Source: Bacteroidales bacterium
GTDB lineage: Bacteria > Bacteroidota > Bacteroidia > Bacteroidales > ML635J-15
DNA: 43,242 nucleotides
NCBI GenBank assembly: GCA_023228725.1
Contig: JALOAQ010000007.1
Coordinates: 1 to 43,242, forward strand
Direction of reading: 5' to 3'
The notes under the pieces are model-generated. The model was not told the DNA's origin and searched no databases. It saw only the letters and a list, made by a program, of their open reading frames with translations. This document shows positions 7,760-15,350 of this stretch, in pieces. Each line of letters opens with the position of its first letter. The first letter of the stretch is position 1. Made by a program: the position numbers and the translations under genes.

Positions 7760-7855
7760 TTGATTTATAAAAAATATTGTTAATTTTGTGGGGAATACGC
7801 TATAAATTGGTGAGGTGTTGGGGAATTGGGGAAGTTTGGAGCGTGGAGGGAGTTG
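7760..7855 (+). repeat. Promoter-leader repeat, copy 3 (upstream of the RloA/RloB pair)
   Basis: TTG (7760-7762), an 18-base spacer and TAATTTTG (7781-7788) form a good promoter. They are followed by TGGGGAATACGC, AATTGGTGAGGTGTTGGGG, TTGGGGAAG and GGAGCGTGGAGGGAGTTG. The palindromic TGTACAA seen in copies 1 and 2 is replaced by GTGGCAGAC. The next gene starts 200 bases further on and has its own promoter, so this copy would make either a long leader or a separate short RNA. The intervening 7856-8020 shows no gene. Confidence 0.7.
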
Positions 7856-8020
7856 GTGGCAGACTAGGACGGTTACGCATCACGTATTACAGACGAAACA
7901 CCTAAACAGTAAACCTTTATGAGCGCAAGAAAGACCCCTTAAAAACAAACTCTTAACGAATAAATCTGACTTTTTTTGAGAAAATTACTCATTTTTATGC
8001 GTTCTAGTAAGAAAAATGCT

Positions 8021-8028
8021 TATCTTTG
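8021..8028 (+). promoter_or_regulatory. Promoter -7 box (TATCTTTG) for the RloA/RloB pair
   Basis: TATCTTTG matches the Bacteroidota TAnnTTTG element exactly and lies 27 bases before the ATG at 8056. No exact TTTG box is seen at -33. It would give a short 5' leader for the AAA ATPase gene. Confidence 0.55.
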
Positions 8029-8055
8029 CGAAATAATCTCAAAAAGAAAACAAGT

Positions 8056-9351
8056 ATGTTACTTGAATTTAGTGTAGGCAACTATCTTTCATTCAGAGAA
8101 AGAAAAACATTGAACTTGGTAGCTTCAAGCATAAGCGACTATAAAGAAACTAATACCATAACTTCCGAAAGACATACTCTTTTAAAGGGAGCTATCATCT
8201 ACGGAGCAAACGCAAGTGGTAAATCAAATTTCATTCGAGCTATGAGCACAATGAGAAGAATTGTTATGTCGTCCTTTCATCAAACATCAACAAAAACATT
8301 AGGTATTAAACCTTTTTTACTAAGCACAGAAACAGAAAAAAGTCCATCTTCTTTTGAGGTTTTGTTTGAGATTCTTGGAACACGATATAGATATGGTTTT
8401 GAGGTTACGGACAAAGCAGTCGTTGGAGAATGGCTTTATGAAGCTAAGAAAAATGTTGAGAAATTTTTGTTTCTAAGAGAAGGTGACGGTATTGAAGTTG
8501 CTCCTTCATATAAAGAAGCTGAAAACCTAGAAAGCAAAACAAGAGACAATGCCTTATTCTTATCTGTAATTGACCAATTTAATGGTGTTATAGCCAAAAG
8601 AATTATGAATTGGTTTAATAAATTCATTACTATTTCGGGATTAACTCATGAGAATTACGAAATGGTAACATTTAAAATGTTGGACGAAGAGAAAACAGCA
8701 AAAACTCTTGGCAATTTCTATGACCAATTAGATTTGGGCTTTGATGGGCTATCTATTGAAAAAGAAAAATTCAATTTAAAAAGATTTCCCGAAGACATAC
8801 CAGAAGCATTGGTTAAATTAATGGTCAAAGATTTGGAAGGGGCTTTTCGCTTTAAAATAAAAACCTTACACAAAAAGTATAACAAAAACAATAAAAATAT
8901 AGGTGATGTTGAATTTGATATGCGTAGTCAGGAATCAGCAGGAACAAACAAAGTTTTTAATATATCGGGACCCATTTTTGATGTATTGCAAGACGGCGGA
9001 GTTTTAGTAATTGACGAACTTGATTCAAGTTTACACCCATTACTGACTTTGGCTATTACGAAGTTATTTAATTCAGAAAAAGATAATTCTAAAAACGCAC
9101 AGCTAATTTTCACAACTCACGACACAAATTTGTTTTCTTATGGTAATTATCGCAGAGACCAAATATATTTTGTTGAGAAGGATGAATATGGAGTTTCCGA
9201 TTTATACTCATTGGTAGAATATCGCGAAGAAAACGGAGCAAAAGTTCGCAAAGACCGTTCATTTGAGAGTGATTATATTCAAGGCAGGTATGGTGCTATT
9301 CCATATATTGGTGATATTTCCAAAATTGTAGAGAAATGGCAAGAAAAATAA
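8056..9351 (+). CDS. RloA-like AAA ATPase (AbiLi-type), half of an abortive-infection pair
   Basis: A 431-residue ATPase from ATG 8056. A TTG frame extension to 8026 would run through the promoter box and is rejected. It starts with the family's N-terminal strand (MLLEFSVGNYLSFRERKTLNL). The Walker A GANASGKS is at 50-57, an ABC-like signature segment (SAGTNKVFNISG) near 296, the Walker B VLVIDELDSSLHP at about 316-328, and the H-switch TTHDTN near 352. This is the AAA_15/AAA_21 layout of RloA, AbiLi and other overcoming-lysogenization-defect-like ATPases. Its stop overlaps the start of the rloB gene by 16 bases, so the two are translationally coupled. It looks intact, but its partner is interrupted, so the system is probably inactive. 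Confidence 0.85.
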   Translation: MLLEFSVGNYLSFRERKTLNLVASSISDYKETNTITSERHTLLKGAIIYGANASGKSNFIRAMSTMRRIVMSSFHQTSTKTLGIKPFLLSTETEKSPSSFEVLFEILGTRYRYGFEVTDKAVVGEWLYEAKKNVEKFLFLREGDGIEVAPSYKEAENLESKTRDNALFLSVIDQFNGVIAKRIMNWFNKFITISGLTHENYEMVTFKMLDEEKTAKTLGNFYDQLDLGFDGLSIEKEKFNLKRFPEDIPEALVKLMVKDLEGAFRFKIKTLHKKYNKNNKNIGDVEFDMRSQESAGTNKVFNISGPIFDVLQDGGVLVIDELDSSLHPLLTLAITKLFNSEKDNSKNAQLIFTTHDTNLFSYGNYRRDQIYFVEKDEYGVSDLYSLVEYREENGAKVRKDRSFESDYIQGRYGAIPYIGDISKIVEKWQEK

Positions 9352-10040
9352 AAATCCCCAATCATATCAAGAAAAGGCACGAACGGACCGAATCTAAACG
9401 TTTAGAGGGCGTAAAATCTAAACGTAGATTCTTCTTGATTGTGTGCGAAGGGGAAAAATCAGAGCCCAACTATTTTGAATCTTTCAATAATAATTTACCC
9501 AAAGGTGTTTTGAACGTTTGTGCGTTCAAAATAGTAGGAACAGGACACAACACTGTTTCTCTTGTTAATAAGGCAATGACATTACGAAATAATTGGTAGG
9601 AACAAACAAATAGACCAATTGATAAATTTTGGATAGTTTTTGATAAAGATAGTTTTTCTGACCAATCTTTTAATTCAGCAATTCAAACCTGTATAGCAAC
9701 ACCTAATGTTGATTGTGCTTGGTCAAATGAAGCATTTGAATTGTGGTATTTACTTCATTTTCACTATTACAACTCAGGCGTAAGCAGGAAACAATATCAA
9801 GATTTAATAGAAAAAAACTTTAAGAAACAGGGATTAAACGGCTATAAATACAAGAAGAATAGCACTGAAATGTATTCCTTATTGGAAACATACGCAAACA
9901 AAGGAAATGCTATAAAACTAGAAAAACTATACTTTCGACAACAAAATTATTCAACTCAAAATCCTTGCACAATGGTTTATAAACTTGTTGCTGAACTTTT
10001 AGACTTGAAAAAACTTATAGAAGAAGAAAATCAATCATAA
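9336..10040 (+). pseudogene. rloB-like gene (AbiLii-type) interrupted by an in-frame TAG
   Basis: Reading from ATG 9336 gives an RloB-family N-terminus with the Toprim-like FLIVCEGEKSEPNYFESF segment. A TAG at 9597-9599 stops translation after 87 codons. The identical frame resumes directly with EQTNRPIDKFWIVFDKDSF, SNEAFELWYLLHFHYY and a C-terminal region ending at TAA 10038-10040. The whole would be about 234 residues, the normal RloB size. The mutation is a single stop, with no insertion or frame change. Neighbouring genes end in TAG, so readthrough is not expected. The N-terminal fragment lacks the second acidic motif (FDKDS) and is unlikely to work. A sequencing error remains possible. 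Confidence 0.85.
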
Positions 10041-10169
10041 AATGCCAGCCACAAACAAATGTTTAGTGTAATGGAGGCGGACATTTTTTGTATGAAAATT
10101 TGCGCTAATTTTTAAACTGTGTGCTTAGTATCAAGTGTTGCGATGAAAACCCCCACTTTTCTCCCTTAG

Positions 10170-10949
10170 CTACTTAATATAATCATTTCTTAGTCTAATA
10201 ATATCTTCTAATAAATCCGGATTTTCAAGGCCTTTTGTTGCTAATTCAAGAAAACTTTGTTTTAAGGGGTTTATAAAAGTTTCGTCTTCTAAACAAGAAT
10301 ATAATTCATTTATTTTGCCAAGAATTTCAAAATGAGAATGGAAAAAATCTAAATTCTTATCAAGATTATCATTTGTAGAGCTTAATCCTAAATAAGACAA
10401 TTCTAACCAAAAGCCCGATAATGCCAAACAAGATAAACTATGCTGCTCAGATTTTGTAAAAAAATTATTTGCCTCAGCTAACAAACTGTCAACAATTAAA
10501 AATAATTCTTCATTATCCTGAATATTAGACTCCACTTTTACAATAAGATTTTCAAAATTTTTATCGCTAATAGCTAATTTTTCAGATAAAATCTTTAAAC
10601 TTTCAAGATATTCCGTACATAATTTAACTCTCTCAAAATATCTAACATAAGCTAAATCAGCCATAAACATTCCAGATGCAAAACTTACTTCTTTGGTATT
10701 TAAGTAAATTTCAGCAGATTTATGATTTAATAAAATTTCAGAACTAAATTTTATCTTTATATCTTTTAAAACACTTATTATCTCGTTATATTGAGGAATC
10801 AATGTAATAATGCTATCATAAGTAATGTTTTTATCCTCAAATTTAATATCGCTTAAATCGGCTTTTATTTTTTTTCTTGTTTGCAAATTTTCGCAAGAAG
10901 TGAATAAAGCCACAATAATAAATACAGATAATAAAAAATGTTTTATCAT
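10170..10949 (-). CDS. Hypothetical lipoprotein coupled to the GH92 mannosidase
   Basis: A 259-residue protein. It has a signal peptide with a lipobox (VALFTSC, Cys19), then a mostly helical, acidic mature part without a family I recognise. Its ATG overlaps the TGA of the GH92 gene as ATGA, so it is co-translated with the mannosidase. The mature protein has several predicted helices (for example ESLKILSEKLAISDKNFENL) but no visible catalytic motif. A role in holding or assisting the mannosidase at the cell envelope is only inferred from context. The 129 bases between this stop and the rloB end hold no clear terminator. Confidence 0.75.
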   Translation of the reverse strand: MIKHFLLSVFIIVALFTSCENLQTRKKIKADLSDIKFEDKNITYDSIITLIPQYNEIISVLKDIKIKFSSEILLNHKSAEIYLNTKEVSFASGMFMADLAYVRYFERVKLCTEYLESLKILSEKLAISDKNFENLIVKVESNIQDNEELFLIVDSLLAEANNFFTKSEQHSLSCLALSGFWLELSYLGLSSTNDNLDKNLDFFHSHFEILGKINELYSCLEDETFINPLKQSFLELATKGLENPDLLEDIIRLRNDYIK

Positions 10950-13900
10950 AAAATTTCTATTTCGTCAATAAATATCCAAGAATCATTTCCTGCACTCAAA
11001 TGCCAAGCTGGAAGTTTTCCATAGCTTTTTGCAGTAACTTTTATATATCTTGCTTTAAAATTTGAGGGTTTATTTTTAAATTCTTGAATTTTTACAGTAA
11101 AATCATCGTCAGGCATTAGGGAATTAGATTCGTAAATTTTTGTAAAATTAATTCCGTCATTTGAAGCAAAATAACTTACTTTTTTCGGGAAAAATATCCA
11201 AGACCTAATATCTTGCAAAAATCTTGCGTTGATAAGATTGATCTCTTTAATCTCTTTTAAATCTACAATAGCTTCAAAATCCTGAGCACTGTAACCTTGC
11301 CATAATCCACTTCTAAACCAAGCTTCGCCTTTAACAAAATCAATTAGTGCATTATCGCCTCCTGCTGTATATTGAGAGCTATATTGGCTAATAATTTCTA
11401 TACTTCTATTGTCAGGAATAAAAATCAATTCTGCTTCAATAGTTTTACTCTGTTTTTTAGATGGAGATTTTGCATAAGCTTTTAGTTTTGTATCAAAATC
11501 AATTATTAAAGGTTTTTCATATTTTTTTGGTTTTTCATTTTCATCCTCACTTAATGTGTAAAAAATTTCAGCGTTTTTATCACTGCTTTCTATTGTTAAC
11601 TCTAAATCTCCTCTAAAAGATCTGAAAGGCAGATTAGTAAAAGGTACAGCTGTAATTAAATTATCATTTATTTTAGATTGAAAAATATCTTTTTCATTAG
11701 TAGCTCTATTTTTTTCAGGTTCAGAATCCATAAAAAACTCTAATTTTCCGCCTTTCATAATATCTTGGTGAAGAATATATGATTTAGTATATTTTTTACC
11801 ATTTAGTTTGACTTCTTTAAGATAAATATTTTTTTCAGAATTATTATGTGCAATTATTTCAAAATTATACCCATTTTCAAGCTGTATAGTTGCTTTATCG
11901 AAAATTGGACTTCCTAAATCATAAACTCCATTTGCAGGATTAACAGGATAAAAGCCCATTGCTGAAAATACATACCAAGCCGACATTTGTCCGCAATCTT
12001 CATTTCCACAAAGTCCATCAGGTTTTGAAGTGTAAAGTTCAGACATAATTTTTCTTGCCATTGCTTGAGTTTTCCATGGTTGAGCACTGTAATTATATAA
12101 ATAAGCTGCATGATGACTTGGCTCGTTTCCATGAGCATACTGACCTATAAGTCCAGTTATATCAACTTGTTGATTTCCTGAAGTTTTGCTTTCTGCTTCA
12201 AACATTTGGTCTAATTTTTTTGAAAAATTTTCATTTCCCCCATGTAATTCTATAAAACCTATAATATCTTGAGGCACATAAAAACTATATTGCCATGAAT
12301 TAGCTTCTGTAAAATTAAAATTCACTTCTTTTGGCTCGAAAGGCTCTTGCCAGGCAGCATTTAATTTAGCTTGCATAAAACCATTTTTGGGATTAAACAC
12401 ATTTTTATAATATTGAGCACGTTCAATAAATTCCTCATAAACTTCTTGCTTAGCCAAATCTTTGGCAAACATTGCAATACACCAATCATCATAAGCATAT
12501 TCTAAAGCTTTTGACACAGATTCATGTTCTAAATCAAGCGGAATATATCCATATTTTTCAAATTCTTTTTTTCCTAATTCATTAGTTTTTGCAACAGAAA
12601 TCATAGCTTCTAAAGCTAATTCTAAATCAAAATCTTTAATGCCTTTAAAATATGCGTCAACAATCACAGGCACAGAATGATAACCTATCATGCACATTGT
12701 TTCATTAGCTGAAAGTTCCCACATTGGCAAAACACCGCCATTTTTATAATGATTTAAAAAAGTTTTTATAAAATCCAAGCTTCTTTCTTGCTGAATAATT
12801 GTGTAGAGTGGGTGAGTAGCTCTATATGTATCCCATAAAGAAAAAACCGTATATGTATCATGTTGGGGATTATCATGAACATTTAAGTCAGTTCCACGAT
12901 ATTTTCCATCCACATCAGAATATATATTTGGAGCAGAATATACATGATACAAAGCTGAATAAAAAGCAATTTGGTCTTCTTTTTTACCACCCTCAATTTG
13001 TATTTTACTAAGTTCTTTATCCCAGATATTTTTAGCCTCAGTTTTTACTTTTTCAAAATCCCAATCTGTAATTTCGCTTTCAAGGTTTTTAATAGCTCCC
13101 TCTTCACCTGTTGCTGACAAAGCAATTTTTACAAAAACTTCATTATTAATATCTGAATCAACTTTAAAAACCAATCTATTATTTTTGCCAACATAAGACG
13201 AAATTGCTGCATTTTCAAAATTTTCCACAATATCTTTTTGGCAAATAATTTCGTCATCTATAATAATATCCGATTCAAAATCCACAATACTTACAGGTTC
13301 AGAAAATTCCATAGCAAAATATAAAATTTGATCTTCGGCCCATGATTTTGAGCGTCTTAATCCAACAAATCTTGTATTTGAAATTGGTTTTAAATAAGAT
13401 TCTAAAACTTCGTCTCTATGTTCCAAATCAAATAAAATAAATTTTTCCTCAGGATTATCATAAATATATTTATGAAAACCAGTTCTTTCGCTGACTGTTA
13501 AATGTACATTTACCTTATTATCTTCTAAATATACTGCAAAATATCCGGGTTTAGCAATAGCTGTATTATGATTAAATTTTGAAGCTATTTTATTTTTACT
13601 AAAATCATTATCATAGTTTGAAAAAGGCATAATTAAAATATCTCCATAATCAGAAACGCCTGTACCACTTAAATGTGTATGTGTAAAACCATAAATAACA
13701 GAATCGCTATAATGAAAACCCGAACAGCCATCCCATCCGTCTAATCTTGTATCTGGCCCTAATTGCACCATTCCAAAAGGTAAAATAGCCGAGGGGTGAG
13801 TATGTCCATGAAAATCTGTTCCAATAAAAGGGTCAACAAGTTCTGAATATTCACCAATTATAAATTCTTGTTTAGCAGTTTTATAAAAAAATAAGAAATA

Positions 13901-13957
13901 AACTAAAGCAGAAATTACCGCTAAGGCTAAAATAGAAGGAAAAATTAATCTTTTCAT
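10946..13957 (-). CDS. GH92 family exo-alpha-mannosidase with C-terminal carbohydrate-binding region
   Basis: A 1003-residue protein with an N-terminal hydrophobic segment (residues 4-25) acting as signal peptide or anchor. GH92 hallmarks run throughout: VDPFIGTDFHGHTHPSAILP, PFGMVQLGPDTR, GWDGCSGFHYSD and GFTHTHLSGTG within residues 40-105, SLWDTYRATHPLYT near 375, NEPSHHAAYLYNY at about 610-622, and GNEDCGQMSAWYVFS near 650. Family members are calcium-dependent exo-mannosidases using an inverting mechanism, with acidic residues in the last two motifs. Residues about 770-860 resemble a chitobiase-type beta sandwich, and about 870-1003 a discoidin (F5/8C-like) module. No SusC/SusD pair is adjacent, so this is not a full polysaccharide utilisation locus. 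Substrate linkage cannot be read from sequence. Confidence 0.95.
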   Translation of the reverse strand: MKRLIFPSILALAVISALVYFLFFYKTAKQEFIIGEYSELVDPFIGTDFHGHTHPSAILPFGMVQLGPDTRLDGWDGCSGFHYSDSVIYGFTHTHLSGTGVSDYGDILIMPFSNYDNDFSKNKIASKFNHNTAIAKPGYFAVYLEDNKVNVHLTVSERTGFHKYIYDNPEEKFILFDLEHRDEVLESYLKPISNTRFVGLRRSKSWAEDQILYFAMEFSEPVSIVDFESDIIIDDEIICQKDIVENFENAAISSYVGKNNRLVFKVDSDINNEVFVKIALSATGEEGAIKNLESEITDWDFEKVKTEAKNIWDKELSKIQIEGGKKEDQIAFYSALYHVYSAPNIYSDVDGKYRGTDLNVHDNPQHDTYTVFSLWDTYRATHPLYTIIQQERSLDFIKTFLNHYKNGGVLPMWELSANETMCMIGYHSVPVIVDAYFKGIKDFDLELALEAMISVAKTNELGKKEFEKYGYIPLDLEHESVSKALEYAYDDWCIAMFAKDLAKQEVYEEFIERAQYYKNVFNPKNGFMQAKLNAAWQEPFEPKEVNFNFTEANSWQYSFYVPQDIIGFIELHGGNENFSKKLDQMFEAESKTSGNQQVDITGLIGQYAHGNEPSHHAAYLYNYSAQPWKTQAMARKIMSELYTSKPDGLCGNEDCGQMSAWYVFSAMGFYPVNPANGVYDLGSPIFDKATIQLENGYNFEIIAHNNSEKNIYLKEVKLNGKKYTKSYILHQDIMKGGKLEFFMDSEPEKNRATNEKDIFQSKINDNLITAVPFTNLPFRSFRGDLELTIESSDKNAEIFYTLSEDENEKPKKYEKPLIIDFDTKLKAYAKSPSKKQSKTIEAELIFIPDNRSIEIISQYSSQYTAGGDNALIDFVKGEAWFRSGLWQGYSAQDFEAIVDLKEIKEINLINARFLQDIRSWIFFPKKVSYFASNDGINFTKIYESNSLMPDDDFTVKIQEFKNKPSNFKARYIKVTAKSYGKLPAWHLSAGNDSWIFIDEIEIL

Positions 13958-13974
13958 AAATCACATTTTTTTCA

Positions 13975-13982
13975 CAAAAATA
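13975..13982 (-). promoter_or_regulatory. Promoter -7 box for the GH92 operon
   Basis: On the - strand this reads TATTTTTG, an exact TAnnTTTG, 17 bases before the GH92 ATG. No clear -33 box is present at the usual spacing. Confidence 0.5.
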
Positions 13983-14060
13983 AGAAAAAGAGCAAAAAAT
14001 TAAAACTTGTTGTTTTACAGAAAGGTGTATTTTGTAGTTTTTGCATATTATATTTGTGAT

Positions 14061-14750
14061 TTAGATTTTCCCTTCGTCAGCTAAGCTATAAAATGTTTTG
14101 TCGGCAATAATAATATGGTCTAAAAACTTAATATCGAAAAATTCGCAAGCCTTTTTTATTTTTATAGAAATTGCTATATCTTGTTGACTTGGATTATTAT
14201 TTCCTGAGGGGTGATTGTGAGCAATAATAATAGATTGAGTTAAATGTTCTAAAAGATATTTCATAATAAGTTTTACATCTATAATTGTACCAGCTGTACC
14301 TCCAATACTTATCATCTTACTAGCAATAATTCCATTTGCTCTATTTAAAAGTAAAATATGAAATTCCTCATGGCTTAAATCACCAAGTATTGGTTGAAAA
14401 TAGTCAAAAGCATCTTGACTTGATTTAATAAATTTTTGTTCTAAGGCTTCCTCTTGTTTTCTTCGTCTTCCCAATTCTAAAGCGGCTAATATAGTACTTG
14501 CTTTTGCTATTCCTACTCCTTGGTATTTCATCAAATCTTTGGCTGATTTTTTTCCTAACAAATTCAAATTATTTGAAACATCAGCCAAGATAGTTCTAGA
14601 TAACTCAATTGCTGACTGATTGGCAGATCCAGAGCTTAATAAAATTGCAAGTAATTCTACATCACTAAGAGCTTGCGTTCCTTTTTGTAAAATTTTCTCA
14701 CGCGGTTTATCATCTTCTGCCCAATATTTTATAGACTTTTTTGCTTTCAT
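14061..14750 (-). CDS. radC: RadC-family JAMM domain protein
   Basis: A 229-residue protein of normal length. Residues 76-96 form a helix-hairpin-helix (YQGVGIAKASTILAALELGRR). The C-terminal JAB/MPN domain keeps the metal site HNHPSGNNNPSQQD, with His178, His180 and Asp191. Despite the historical name, no confirmed DNA repair role is established for the family, and its enzymatic activity is uncertain. The gene stands between the rpsT terminator and the GH92 operon and seems to be transcribed alone. I see no exact promoter box in the short upstream gap. Confidence 0.93.
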   Translation of the reverse strand: MKAKKSIKYWAEDDKPREKILQKGTQALSDVELLAILLSSGSANQSAIELSRTILADVSNNLNLLGKKSAKDLMKYQGVGIAKASTILAALELGRRRKQEEALEQKFIKSSQDAFDYFQPILGDLSHEEFHILLLNRANGIIASKMISIGGTAGTIIDVKLIMKYLLEHLTQSIIIAHNHPSGNNNPSQQDIAISIKIKKACEFFDIKFLDHIIIADKTFYSLADEGKI

Positions 14751-14792
14751 AAAATTTAAAATCTTTTGTAAAAATACAAATAATATATAAAC

Positions 14793-14824
14793 AAAAAAAC
14801 TGTTACGATATTTCGCAACAGTTT
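14793..14824 (-). terminator. Intrinsic terminator after rpsT
   Basis: AAACTGTT (14797-14804) pairs with AACAGTTT (14817-14824) around a loop that can add CGA/TCG pairs. On the - strand the stem is followed directly by a T-run. It lies 24 bases past the rpsT stop. Confidence 0.85.
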
Positions 14825-14847
14825 ATAATATGTTTTTAAATTTTATT

Positions 14848-15102
14848 TTAAGCTAATGAATTTACGTGTTTAGCTAAAGATGATTTAAGGTTAGCCGCTT
14901 TATTAGTATGAATAATATTTTTCTTAGCAAGTTTATCAAGCAATGCAGTTACTTTTGGTAACATTTCTTCTGCTTCGGTTTTAGTTGTTAAAGCTCTTAA
15001 ATCACGAACAGCATTACGAGTAGTACGCGCATAATATTTATTGTGTACTCTTCTTGCTTCACTTTTTCTAATTCTTTTTTTTGCGGACTGATGATGTGCC
15101 AT
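14848..15102 (-). CDS. rpsT: 30S ribosomal protein S20
   Basis: An 84-residue basic protein beginning MAHHQSAKKRIRKSEARR, the standard S20 N-terminus, and ending in a helix pair rich in Lys and Ala (AKKNIIHTNKAANLKSSLAK). S20 binds 16S rRNA early in small-subunit assembly. It is a single-gene unit, with its own promoter (15157-15186) and terminator (14793-14824), apart from the large ribosomal cluster. Confidence 0.97.
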   Translation of the reverse strand: MAHHQSAKKRIRKSEARRVHNKYYARTTRNAVRDLRALTTKTEAEEMLPKVTALLDKLAKKNIIHTNKAANLKSSLAKHVNSLA

Positions 15103-15156
15103 AATATTTTTATTTTCTAATAATTAAAACTATTTTTATTTTCTAAAATCGGACTG

Positions 15157-15186
15157 CAAAGATACAATAAATTTTTATTCAAACAA
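15157..15186 (-). promoter_or_regulatory. rpsT promoter
   Basis: Read on the - strand: TTG (15186-15184), a 19-base spacer, then TATCTTTG (15164-15157), followed by CAGTCCGA. Both boxes match the Bacteroidota consensus. The bases TTTGCAGTCCGA are also found at the rpsL promoter. Confidence 0.85.
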
Positions 15187-15249
15187 GTTTTGGAGTAAAT
15201 TATTTTTGTTTATTGAAAATTCTTAATAAAAAGGTTTTTACAATGGAAA

Positions 15250-15284
15250 TAAAAAGAGGCTGTCTCTTTTTGAGTCAGCCTCTT
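15250..15284 (-). terminator. Intrinsic terminator after groL
   Basis: AAGAGGCTG (15254-15262) and CAGCCTCTT (15276-15284) form a 9-bp perfect stem, with inner CTC/GAG pairs around a T-rich loop. On the - strand it is followed by TTTTTATTT. It lies 66 bases beyond the groL stop. Confidence 0.9.
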
Positions 15285-15350
15285 GCTATATATTGATTTA
15301 TTGCTTCGCCCCCAAACCAAAGAGGGGCTACTATTTTTATTTTTTAATAA

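Noticed and set aside
8026..8055. Upstream TTG start for the AAA ATPase
   Set aside because: It lies inside the TATCTTTG promoter box, and the family N-terminus begins at ATG 8056.
9597..9599. TAG in rloB as a recoded or read-through codon
   Set aside because: The neighbouring endonuclease and methyltransferase genes end in TAG, and there is no visible recoding element, so a plain nonsense mutation is simpler.
15300..15340. GCCCC/GGGGC inverted repeat just after the groL stop as the main terminator
   Set aside because: The stem is short and has no T-run on the - strand, whereas the 15250-15284 hairpin is far stronger.
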